Origin: Limisphaera sp026417315
Lineage (GTDB): Bacteria > Verrucomicrobiota > Verrucomicrobiia > Limisphaerales > Limisphaeraceae
NCBI RefSeq assembly: GCF_049537125.1
Contig: NZ_JBMVQY010000001.1
Span: 682,001-746,000, forward strand
Direction: 5' to 3'
Length of the DNA stretch: 64,000 nucleotides
The notes under the pieces were generated by a model. It made no database searches, was not told the DNA's origin, and saw only the letters and a program-made list of their open reading frames with translations. The position numbers and the translations under genes are program-made. Below are positions 35,464 to 43,848 of the stretch, piece by piece (position 1 is the first letter of the stretch; every line of letters begins with the position of its first letter).

Positions 35464-36072
35464 TCAGGATTTAACCGCCAACGACTCGTGGAGTCGGTAC
35501 TGCCGGCGCACGAATTCGTCGCACAAGGTCTCCATCTCGACGGACAGGGTCTCGATTTTCCGGTTGAAATAGCACCAGGCCACCAGCGAGGGAATGGCGA
35601 TCAACAAGCCCAGCAGCGTCGCGTTCAGAATCAAAGCGATTCCCTGGGCCAGCCGCGCGGCGTCTCCGAGCCCTGCATGGCCGAGGTCCGCAAACAAGGT
35701 GATCATGCCGACGATGGTGCCCACCAGCCCCAACAGGGGTGCCACCCCGACGGCCACTTCCAACACGACCAGCCCGCGTTCCAGTTGCACCACTTCGTGC
35801 CGCGCACGGGTCTCCAGGGCACTGACCGCCTCTTCCTTCGGCAAATGGAGGTGTTCGATGGCCAGCAACAACAACCGGCTCAGGGGCGAGCCGTGCTGTT
35901 CACACACTCGACGCAGCATGGGCACGTCCTCCCGGGCCTGGCACGACTCCACGGCTGCTTCCACCTCGGGCGGCACCACCTTGCGCCAGCGCAGCGCCAG
36001 ACCCCGCTCAATGATCACCGTCAGGCTGACCAGCGACGTCAGCACCAACAACCCATACACCACCGATTCCAT
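35464..36072 (-). CDS. exbB: MotA/TolQ/ExbB proton channel family protein
   Basis: A 202-residue inner-membrane protein with three hydrophobic segments: one at the N-terminus (VVYGLLVLTSLVSLTVIIERG) and two after the cytoplasmic loop (VGVAPLLGLVGTIVGMITLF, LNATLLGLLIAIPSLVAWCYF). The segment LLGLVGTIVGM is the family signature. It forms the proton channel with the adjacent exbD product. It lies 48 bases downstream of the tonB-like gene on the same strand. Confidence 0.93.
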   Translation of the reverse strand: MESVVYGLLVLTSLVSLTVIIERGLALRWRKVVPPEVEAAVESCQAREDVPMLRRVCEQHGSPLSRLLLLAIEHLHLPKEEAVSALETRARHEVVQLERGLVVLEVAVGVAPLLGLVGTIVGMITLFADLGHAGLGDAARLAQGIALILNATLLGLLIAIPSLVAWCYFNRKIETLSVEMETLCDEFVRRQYRLHESLAVKS

Positions 36073-36120
36073 AAAACCTTCTCGTTCAGGACGCGCGCCG
36101 CCGCGGCCGGCCGCCCGGGA

Positions 36121-37134
36121 TCAATTGTAGTAAAAGGTGAACTGCACTTTGCGGTAGTTCCCCTCCACCAGCCGCCGCAACTCACGCGGCCACGGAGCAT
36201 AGGGAGCCGGATCCAGGACCGCCATCTCGCAGATCAAACTCAGGTCCAGGCCCACGGTGGACTCGACCACTTGCAGATCCGTGACGCGCCCGTCGCTGTG
36301 CAACAAAAAGCGGACGACCACCCGACCCCGCTGATAGCCGGCGTAACGTTTGGCGTCCAGCAGCGCGTACCATCGATCCGCTACGGCGCGCACCAGGGCC
36401 GCGTCATAATCCCCGAAGGGCGTGGCCCTGGCGTCGAGGGCCGAGAACTCGAGCCGGTTCTTCACACCCCCTTCCTGGCGCATTTTTTCGCCCGGCAGCA
36501 GGGCGGGACTTTGGCGGGCTCGCGCCTCGGCCAACGTCCGCGGGCGCGGACGCGGCGTCTCCGAGTCTCCTCTTCGCTCAACCCAATCAGGTCGGCCCAC
36601 CTCCAGATCGCCCTCCGGACGGGGCAGGGTGGGAGTGACCAACGGCGGCGCAGGGGGCGGCGGTTCCGCCGGCTGGGGCGGGGTCACCGCCGGCTGAAGG
36701 GGTTCATAGGTCTCGGCGGGGGGTACGGTCTCGGTTTTCGCCACCTGATCCTGAGTGCCCGTGATCCTGGGCTGGCCGGTGTCCTGATCCGCTTCCGGAT
36801 TGGCCGCGCGCGAATGCTTGTCCGAGTAGAACCGGGTCTCCGGAGGCGGTTCTTCCGTGGCCTGACGAGGACTGACCTCCACGAACACCAGCGGGGACTC
36901 CTCCCGCTCGAGCGCCTCGCGCCGAGCGGCGATGGCCTGCTGCAGTTGATGGGTGTGACGAAGCCTGGCCGGGAGCAGGAAATCCGGTGGCAGTTGCCAG
37001 TACCGCGCAAGAGCGTAGGCGCCGTAGAGAAACAGATGCAGCAGCACCGACAAGCCAAAGGCCTGCAGCAGCCGGGACCATTCCCGGCGGCTCCAGCGCA
37101 CTGTCCAACGTCCGGCTGCTGCCGCGCCATTCAT
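36121..37134 (-). CDS. tonB: TonB-like energy transducer
   Basis: A 337-residue protein with a single N-terminal membrane helix (AFGLSVLLHLFLYGAYALARYW), a long Pro/Glu-rich periplasmic span (residues ~110-190, including AEPPPPAPPLVTPTLPRPE), and a C-terminal TonB-type domain (~240-337: RGRVVVRFLLHSDGRVTDLQ ... VQFTFYYN). It passes energy from ExbB-ExbD to outer-membrane receptors. No TonB-dependent receptor is encoded in this window. Gene order tonB-exbB-exbD with short spacing indicates one operon. Start ATG 37134. Confidence 0.87.
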   Translation of the reverse strand: MNGAAAAGRWTVRWSRREWSRLLQAFGLSVLLHLFLYGAYALARYWQLPPDFLLPARLRHTHQLQQAIAARREALEREESPLVFVEVSPRQATEEPPPETRFYSDKHSRAANPEADQDTGQPRITGTQDQVAKTETVPPAETYEPLQPAVTPPQPAEPPPPAPPLVTPTLPRPEGDLEVGRPDWVERRGDSETPRPRPRTLAEARARQSPALLPGEKMRQEGGVKNRLEFSALDARATPFGDYDAALVRAVADRWYALLDAKRYAGYQRGRVVVRFLLHSDGRVTDLQVVESTVGLDLSLICEMAVLDPAPYAPWPRELRRLVEGNYRKVQFTFYYN

Positions 37135-37239
37135 GACCGAATAGCTTGCCCGAGCTCCGGGGATGGCGCAACCTGTCGGCTTCCGGATCAGCCCTGCTTC
37201 GTCACCCGCACGGCAGCAAGCAGTTGTGCGGGCGCGGTT

Positions 37240-37647
37240 CTATCGGGTTACCGCCCCTCCCGTGTGGGGACCGCACGGGATGATCCACACGGTCCAACCA
37301 TTGACTGTCCGCGAGCCCCACACGCGGCCTTGCGGCGGGGGAGGCGGCCTCCACGGCGGTTCCCAAACTCGGCCGCCGGTACCCTCCGGCGGCTCCCATG
37401 GGGGCACCAGCCAGTACGGCCCCCGCGGGGTCTCCGGCCGGCTGCGCCATTGCCGCTCCCACTGCTTCCATCGGTCCTCCCAGGAACGCAGCCGATCGCG
37501 CAAAGAACGAAAGTGCTGCTCCCATGCGGACGGAGGGCCGGGTGGGGCCGACTTTTTCTCCAACCCGGCGGGCACCGCGGGCCCTGCCTGCGCCATCACC
37601 GCTGCGGCCAGCCAGCCGGCCAGGGATACGATGCATTTCCAGTTCAT
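37240..37647 (-). CDS. Small secreted Trp/Pro-rich protein upstream of tonB
   Basis: A 135-residue protein from ATG 37647, with a clear signal peptide (MNWKCIVSLAGWLAAAVMAQ). The mature part begins with a helical, charged W/R-rich stretch (LRDRLRSWEDRWKQWERQW) and ends in a proline-rich region (GPYWLVPPWEPPEG, PPWRPPPPPQG) with many Trp. It is unrecognised. It is on the same strand as tonB-exbB-exbD, 105 bases upstream of tonB, so it may be the first gene of that operon; cell-wall or Ton-complex interaction is speculation. Low complexity leaves some doubt that it is translated. Confidence 0.5.
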   Translation of the reverse strand: MNWKCIVSLAGWLAAAVMAQAGPAVPAGLEKKSAPPGPPSAWEQHFRSLRDRLRSWEDRWKQWERQWRSRPETPRGPYWLVPPWEPPEGTGGRVWEPPWRPPPPPQGRVWGSRTVNGWTVWIIPCGPHTGGAVTR

Positions 37648-38297
37648 GGCGCTGTGTTTGCCTGTTCCTGCCAAGCCGCGGGTCAGCCATCCGACCCGCG
37701 GTCCGGGCACCCGGTTCGCCCGGGGCGGACCGAACTGTGCCTCATGCCAATTCAAACACCTTACGCGGCTTTTCGTCGCGGTCGCCCACCCGCCCGGGAC
37801 GCGCATGGTCCACCAGGGGGCATGACCCGTGGCTTGCGGCCGCTCCACCGGAGGACCCGCTGGATCCATGACGCGGGTGAGGGCCGCCCCTCGAGGAACC
37901 CTGCCACCACTCGCAGTCTTCCGCCAGCCGACCTTTGAGCCCGGCCCCGGTCATTCAACAGGCGGCAGTCCGACTCTTGCCTGCGTTGCCGAACGGCACT
38001 CATACTTGTCGAAGACCGGAGACACCCTCACTCGGGCCCAACGTGCCTGGTTGCAGTCGTTGGCTGACCGTGCCGACCCTCCGGCGCCAAGCCGCACACC
38101 TCGAGGGTTCTTCTTACGCCCGTGGGCGGGCTCCGGCCCCGCGTCTCCGAGCGGGCATGGGGTCAAAGAGCGTCCTCCTCAAAGGCACGCGATCCGGCCC
38201 CGCGCATTGGATTCTTTCCGGGCGCGACTTCGCGGATACGGACGCAGCTGCGCTTCCCCGAGTTCTTTTCTTGCCACCTTGGCCCTGAGATGCCCTA
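37648..38297. other. Noncoding region between divergent genes
   Basis: 650 bases between the W/P-rich gene (leftward) and the RCC1/vWA gene (rightward). It must hold both promoters; I could not pick convincing boxes. No other gene seen. Confidence 0.4.
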
Positions 38298-41200
38298 ATG
38301 GCCCGAGAGGTTATGCTCACCCCGCATCAAGCTCGTTGGAGCAACGATCGCCGTTGCGCCTCTTCCCATCGAACGTTGGTGGTGGTCCTGACGCTGGCGC
38401 TCCTGTGTTTCGGTCCGTGCGTCCCGCTTTTTGCCTCCGGCACGATCCGCGGGTGGGGCAGCAACAGCGAAGGACAGAGCCTGCCTCCCACAGTCCTGAA
38501 CGACGTGGTAGGGGTCGCGGCCGGGGGACTGCACAGCATCGCATTGCGGGCCAACGGAAAAGTCCTGGCGTGGGGTTGGAATGTCCTGGGCGAAACCAAC
38601 GTGCCTGCCGGCCTGGACGACGTGGCAGCGATCGCCGCGAATTACGGATACAACCTTGCGCTGCGTCGGGACGGCACGGTCGCGGCCTGGGGAACTGGTC
38701 CGGCCGTGGGCGTTCCGCCCGGTTTGAGCTCTGTGGTGGCCCTGGCCGCCGGTTATGATCACGCCCTGGCTCTCCGCTCCGATGGCACGGTGGTCAGTTG
38801 GGGCAATGCCCCCGAGCTCCCCGGCCCGCTGACCAATGTCGTGGCCATTGCCGCCGGGCGCGGGCACTCGCTGGCCCTGCAGGACGACGGCACGGTCGTG
38901 GCCTGGGGTGACAACACGGCCGGAAAGCTGGCCATTCCGCCCGGTCTTCGAGACGTGGTCGCCATCGCCGCCGGCGATCATCACAACCTGGCCCTGCGCA
39001 GCGATGGAACCGTGGTGGCCTGGGGCGCGAACGACAAGAGGCAATCCACGGTGCCAACCGGTCTGAGCAATGTCGTGGCCATCGCCGCAGGAAGTGCGCA
39101 CAGTCTGGCCCTCCGGGCCAATGGCACCGTGGTGGGATGGGGCGACAACACTTTCGGCCAGGCCACTCCACCCCCGGGACTGAGCAGCGTGGTGGCCATC
39201 TCCGGCGGGCTGTATCATTCGCTGGCCATCGTCGGAGACGGTCGCCCGGTCATCACGGTCCCCCCTCGGTCCCGCACCGGGATGCTGGGCCAACGGGTTG
39301 AACTTGCGGTCATGGCCGCCGGCCAAGCCCCTCTGGAGTATCGCTGGTACAAGGACGGCACCCTTTTGTCGAATGTCACCGGTTCCCGTCTTCGAATCGA
39401 CAATGCCGCACCCGAGCACGAGGGACTCTATTTCGCCGTGGTCTCGAACGCGCTGGGCACGGTCACCAGCGCGGTGGCACGCCTGACGGTCCGGCCCATG
39501 GCACCTGCGATCGTATTCCAGCCCTCTGATACTTCGGTGGTCTGTGGCGAGAGCACCCTTCTCGAAACCGCGGCGGAAGGGACCGGTCTCCTGCAGTTCC
39601 AGTGGTTCTTTGAAGGAACGCCCCTCGAGGGGGCCACGAACCGGACGCTGCTGCTGCCGCGGGTAACTCCTGCCTCCGCGGGTGCGTACTGGGTAACCGT
39701 GACCAGCGAATATGGCGCGGCAACCAGTCGCACCGCCACGGTGACAGTCCGGGTCGAGCCGCCTGCCATCACCGGCCCCTCCTCGGTCAATGGCAAACAG
39801 GGTGTGCCGTTCACCGCCACGGTGCGCGCGCGGTATTCGCCCGAGTCCTTCGGTGCCTGGGGTCTGCCCCCGGGCCTGAGCCTCAACCCCACCAACGGCG
39901 TGATCAGCGGCATTCCCACCCAACCGGGGACTTACACCGTCCTGTTGAGCGCCACGAATGCCTGCACCCATGCCACGGCCACGTTGACCCTGCGCATCGC
40001 TTCTTCGGTACCCGTCATCACCAGTCCGCCCCTGGCCCAGGGGGCCGAAGACCAGCCCTTCACCTACCAGATCACCGCGACCGAACAGCCCACGCTTTAC
40101 GGGGCGGAGAATCTGCCGGCCGGTTTGGCGGTCGATCCCACCACGGGCCAGATCCGTGGGGTGCCCGCCGTCTCCGGCGAGTTCGATGTGACCGTGTTCG
40201 CCCGCAACCCGTGGGGCGAGGGACGCTCGACCATTCGCTTCAGCATCGCCCCACGGCAGCTGGCCGGCCTGGCCATCGCCAACGTGACGTACACGTACAG
40301 CACACCGTACTTGTTGGACTTTCAATTCTCCCTGTACGACAGCGACGATCCCAGTGTGGCCCGGCCCGTGGTGGTGCCGCCCACGAACCTCTGGGTGGTC
40401 GCCAAGGAAAACGACCGACCCATCAGCACGAATGAGACGGCCTGGTTGCTGGCTCCGGGAGCGGGCCTGGGCAAGCTGATCAAGGTGGCGCTGGTGCTGG
40501 ACTTCAGTTGGAGCGTGGCCTCCCTGGCCAACGGTGACACCAACGACAACGGCATTTCCGACGCCCTGGAGGCCATGGTGGCCGCCTCCCGCGACCTGGT
40601 CGCCCGACTCCCCAAAGGTTCCCAAGTCGGCGTCGTCGAATTCCATCGGGAAGATCAGGACCCGGCCATCGTGCATCCCCTGAGCGCGGACGTGGTGTCG
40701 GTGCAAAACGCCATCGCCGGCATCTGGACCAACCACGTTCAGGGTTTCCCCGCCGGCTCCCGCGTGTGGGACGCCATTGCGGCGGGTATCTCCATGCTGG
40801 GCGCCTCCAACGCAGACGAACAGCATTACGTCGTGTTCGTGTCCGACGGCCGCGACGAGTCCAGCAGCACGACGGTCGACGATCTGATCACGACCGCCAC
40901 CAACGCCAACGTGCGGATTTATGGTTTGGGCTTCGGACTGGAACTGGATCCCACGGATCTGCAACGGCTGACCACCGCGACCGCCGGGCGACTGGTCCTG
41001 GCCACCAATGTCGAGGAGATGGTCGCTCAGATCGGCCAGCTCGCGCAGGACGTCAGCGGCCAGTACATCCTTCGTTGGGCCAGCCTCCGCCGCGGATCCA
41101 CCGCCGTAATGCCCTCGTTCGAGGTGCACTACCAGGGACTCATCGCCTACTCACCCACCAACCCGGTCTGGACCAACTTCGACAACCCCATCATCGACAC

Positions 41201-42083
41201 CAACGAAACGCCGCCCACCACCAATTATCCGCTTGTGACCAACTACATCATCGGCTGGTTCATCCCCGCCGATCACGCCGGCGACGTGACGCTGGGACGG
41301 CTCCGTCTGGTGCCCGATGACCGCGACGGCGAGCCCGCCCTCACCCTGCGGGCTCTCTACCTGCCGCGGTTCATCCGCCAAATCCAGTTGCGCTACCGAC
41401 CCAACTGGCCCTGCACTGTCTCCCTGCTCTCCACGGAGCCCGGCCAACTGCTCCATGGCTGGTCCCTAGCCGAAACGCAGGCACCGGACGGCTTGCGCAT
41501 TGCCCTGCTGAGCAGCCCCAATCCGACGAACCTTGCAACCAGCCTGCCCTACGGCGCCTTCGGCAGCCTGTTGCAATTCACCTTCCGCGAACTGGACAGT
41601 CTCTCCAACGCCTTTGCGTTTATCGAAGTGGACAATGCCCTGTACTCCAACACCGGCCCGCAACGGCTCATGATCGAAAACAGCAACCAGTTCAGCCGCG
41701 CTTATCCGCCACTGCCCTTGGGAACTCCGGTGCCCTGGCTCTTCCTGCACGGCTTCACCAACAACCTCGCCGCCGCGGAGCTGGGCGACCCCGACGGGGA
41801 CGGGATGCCAACCTGGCTGGAGTACCGCGCGGACACGGATCCGCGGGATGCCGGCTCCGTCCTGGCCCTGCGCTTTCTCCCCGCCGTGCCGTGGGTCAGC
41901 TTCCATCAGGTCGCCTTCCCCACCTCCGCGCGCCGGTTCTACCGCGTGGAGCGGTCCACCGACCTGGAGAGCTGGGAGGCAATCACGCCGGATTTCGCGG
42001 GCACGGGCGGCGAAGTCATCGTCACCGATCCGAGCCCGCCCTGGGCGATGCCGGCGGCGTATTACCGGGTGGCGGTTTGGTAG
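38298..42083 (+). CDS. Large secreted RCC1-repeat / Ig-like / von Willebrand A protein
   Basis: A 1261-residue exported protein. The signal is TLVVVLTLALLCFGPCVPLFA. Residues ~50-320 form seven RCC1-type blades (VVAIAAGxxHSLALRxDGTVVAWG), giving one beta-propeller. Two Ig-like domains follow (~330-490, each with YRWYKDG/FQWFFEG), then two cadherin/He_PIG-like domains (WGLPPGLSLNPTNGVISGIP). A von Willebrand A domain (~725-930) has an intact MIDAS: DFSWS at Asp735 and SDGRDES later. Near the C-terminus is a calcium-loop motif (DPDGDGMPTWLEY), then the FYR tail module (FYRVERSTDLESWEAI ... YYRVAVW). It is probably a surface adhesion or matrix protein. Start is ATG 38298 or 38313. Its last 62 bases overlap the convergent cca gene. 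Confidence 0.85.
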   Translation: MAREVMLTPHQARWSNDRRCASSHRTLVVVLTLALLCFGPCVPLFASGTIRGWGSNSEGQSLPPTVLNDVVGVAAGGLHSIALRANGKVLAWGWNVLGETNVPAGLDDVAAIAANYGYNLALRRDGTVAAWGTGPAVGVPPGLSSVVALAAGYDHALALRSDGTVVSWGNAPELPGPLTNVVAIAAGRGHSLALQDDGTVVAWGDNTAGKLAIPPGLRDVVAIAAGDHHNLALRSDGTVVAWGANDKRQSTVPTGLSNVVAIAAGSAHSLALRANGTVVGWGDNTFGQATPPPGLSSVVAISGGLYHSLAIVGDGRPVITVPPRSRTGMLGQRVELAVMAAGQAPLEYRWYKDGTLLSNVTGSRLRIDNAAPEHEGLYFAVVSNALGTVTSAVARLTVRPMAPAIVFQPSDTSVVCGESTLLETAAEGTGLLQFQWFFEGTPLEGATNRTLLLPRVTPASAGAYWVTVTSEYGAATSRTATVTVRVEPPAITGPSSVNGKQGVPFTATVRARYSPESFGAWGLPPGLSLNPTNGVISGIPTQPGTYTVLLSATNACTHATATLTLRIASSVPVITSPPLAQGAEDQPFTYQITATEQPTLYGAENLPAGLAVDPTTGQIRGVPAVSGEFDVTVFARNPWGEGRSTIRFSIAPRQLAGLAIANVTYTYSTPYLLDFQFSLYDSDDPSVARPVVVPPTNLWVVAKENDRPISTNETAWLLAPGAGLGKLIKVALVLDFSWSVASLANGDTNDNGISDALEAMVAASRDLVARLPKGSQVGVVEFHREDQDPAIVHPLSADVVSVQNAIAGIWTNHVQGFPAGSRVWDAIAAGISMLGASNADEQHYVVFVSDGRDESSSTTVDDLITTATNANVRIYGLGFGLELDPTDLQRLTTATAGRLVLATNVEEMVAQIGQLAQDVSGQYILRWASLRRGSTAVMPSFEVHYQGLIAYSPTNPVWTNFDNPIIDTNETPPTTNYPLVTNYIIGWFIPADHAGDVTLGRLRLVPDDRDGEPALTLRALYLPRFIRQIQLRYRPNWPCTVSLLSTEPGQLLHGWSLAETQAPDGLRIALLSSPNPTNLATSLPYGAFGSLLQFTFRELDSLSNAFAFIEVDNALYSNTGPQRLMIENSNQFSRAYPPLPLGTPVPWLFLHGFTNNLAAAELGDPDGDGMPTWLEYRADTDPRDAGSVLALRFLPAVPWVSFHQVAFPTSARRFYRVERSTDLESWEAITPDFAGTGGEVIVTDPSPPWAMPAAYYRVAVW

Positions 42084-43488
42084 ATTCGCGCGAGCGGGAG
42101 GGTGCGGCCTTCGGCGGATTCTCCCGGGCCGCCGCCTGCTCAATTCCCCGGGAGCACAGGTCTCGCCACCGGTCCTGCACCCAGGCCAGCGCGGCCTCGC
42201 GCGTCGTGAGCTCCTCCGCCAGCTGCCTGTCGCGCAACTCCGCCAGCAACCGCCCCATCGCGGGCCCCGGCGGAATTCCCAGTGCAATCAGGTCATCCCC
42301 GCGTAACAAAGGGGGGCGCAACCGGGGTTGTGCCTCCAGTGCCTGCCGCTCCTGCACCAGCAGGTCGTAAATGTTCAGCTTCCCGTGCGAGCCCAGACAG
42401 TCCAGTCGGTGCAACTCGAGTTCCAGCGGAAAGGTCGGCCGCAAGAGCAGGCGTCGCAAGGTGGCCTTCCGCATCTGAGGGACGTCCTTGAACTGCATGT
42501 GATGGCGCACCACAAAGGCCAACGTTTCGATGTCTTTTCGCGGGAACCGCAGCCGTTCCAAGAGGCTCCGGGCGATCTCCTCGCCTGCCTTCTCGTGGTC
42601 GAAAAACCGAATCCGGCCCGTGGCCGGGTCGCGCTGCGCGGTAACCGGCTTGCCCACGTCATGCAACAGCACCGCCCAGGGCAGAAGCCGGTCGGCCTCC
42701 GGAGGCATGGCTTCCAGCATCCTCAGGACATGCTCCCAGACCGTGCCCTCGGGATGATGGTCGGGAGGTTGTTCGCAGCCGATCAGCGCCGCCACCTCGG
42801 GCAGGATCACCTCCAGAAGTCCGGCCTCCTGCAGCAGGCGCAGTCCCCGGGCCGCGCAGCGGGGAGCGAACAGTTTCTCCAGCTCGTCGCGGATTCGCTC
42901 GGCGCTGATTCGCTCCAGCAACCGCGCATGATGGCGAATCGCCTCCAGGGTGGCGGGCTCAATGCGGAAATCCAATTGCGCGGCCAGACGCACCGCCCGC
43001 AGCATCCGCAGGTGGTCCTCGGCAAACCGGTCTTCCGGTCGGCCGATGGTGCGAATCAGGCGCGCTTGCAGATCCGCCCGTCCCCCGACCCAGTCATGCA
43101 GTTCCCCGCGCACGGGGTCGAAAAAGAGTCCGTTGACGGTGAAGTCCCGTCGCAACGCGTCGGCGCGTGCATCGGCAAACGTCACCCGGCCCGGTCGCCG
43201 CCCGTCCTGATAATCTGCCTCGGCGCGAAAGGTCGCCACCTCCACGACGTGCGGGCCCTCGATCACGCGCACCACCCCGAAAGCCCTGCCCACCGCGACG
43301 GTCCGGGGAAACAGCGCCTCGACCTCTTCGGGCCGCGCCGAAGTGGCCACGTCGTAATCCTCCGGCTCCAGCCCGAGCAACATGTCGCGCACGCAGCCTC
43401 CCACCCAAAAAGCCGCATGGCCTGCCGCTTGCAGGCGCTCCACAATCCCACGGGCCACTTCGCGCAACGAACGTTCCATCCCCGCCAC
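42022..43488 (-). CDS. cca: CCA tRNA nucleotidyltransferase (poly(A) polymerase family)
   Basis: A 488-residue class II nucleotidyltransferase that adds or repairs the CCA end of tRNAs. The head domain has FWVGGCVRDMLLG, the catalytic DYD in PEDYDVAT, and the RRDFTVN motif. The neck has an AERIRDELEKLF helix. A central HD-type phosphohydrolase motif (HDVGKP, then FDHEKAGEE) is present, as in longer bacterial members. The C-terminal ~50 residues are Pro/Arg-rich and low in complexity, and their codons overlap the convergent secreted-protein gene by 62 bases. All three tRNA genes here already encode CCA, so its role is likely repair, or synthesis for tRNAs lacking CCA. Start ATG 43488 or 43479. 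Confidence 0.93.
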   Translation of the reverse strand: MAGMERSLREVARGIVERLQAAGHAAFWVGGCVRDMLLGLEPEDYDVATSARPEEVEALFPRTVAVGRAFGVVRVIEGPHVVEVATFRAEADYQDGRRPGRVTFADARADALRRDFTVNGLFFDPVRGELHDWVGGRADLQARLIRTIGRPEDRFAEDHLRMLRAVRLAAQLDFRIEPATLEAIRHHARLLERISAERIRDELEKLFAPRCAARGLRLLQEAGLLEVILPEVAALIGCEQPPDHHPEGTVWEHVLRMLEAMPPEADRLLPWAVLLHDVGKPVTAQRDPATGRIRFFDHEKAGEEIARSLLERLRFPRKDIETLAFVVRHHMQFKDVPQMRKATLRRLLLRPTFPLELELHRLDCLGSHGKLNIYDLLVQERQALEAQPRLRPPLLRGDDLIALGIPPGPAMGRLLAELRDRQLAEELTTREAALAWVQDRWRDLCSRGIEQAAARENPPKAAPSRSRESTKPPPGNTPPASPRAGSDR

Positions 43489-43848
43489 GATGGCCCGGCC
43501 CGGGGCTCAAAGTCGAGAACGGCCCCTGCCCGCCGCCGCGCCGTTGGGCCGATGGGACGCGGAGCCCGAAAAGGACCGCCGGCGGGATTTTTCCGGGCTC
43601 TGCGTGCCGGCGCAGGCGAACGCGGCCGATCCTTCGGGCGGGAATCGCAAAGCCCGATGGAGCCGCGACCCCGCCCTGCTTCTTGACGAGCAGCCCGTGA
43701 GAAGGCGGGCTCGTGCAACGGCGTCTGGCGGGCCTGCAAGGACGAATGCGAAGAGCCCGCCCGGGCGCTCCGCGGCCCCTCTGCATGGCGCCCACCCTGC
43801 AGACAACAACACGGGCAACCGTACCACAGTGTCGGTTCGCGGCACCCC
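43489..43848. other. Noncoding gap
   Basis: 360 bases between cca and the end of the pectate-lyase-like gene. GC-rich; no gene, tRNA or terminator with T-run identified. It must contain the cca promoter. Confidence 0.4.

Noticed and set aside
34831..37938. A 1035-codon rightward open frame opposite exbD-exbB-tonB
   Set aside because: Antisense of three recognisable genes; its Gln/His/Arg composition is typical of a reversed GC-rich gene.
38295..41129. A 944-codon open frame antisense to the RCC1/vWA gene
   Set aside because: Gly/His/Arg/Asp-rich shadow of repeated RCC1 codons; the sense strand has real domains.
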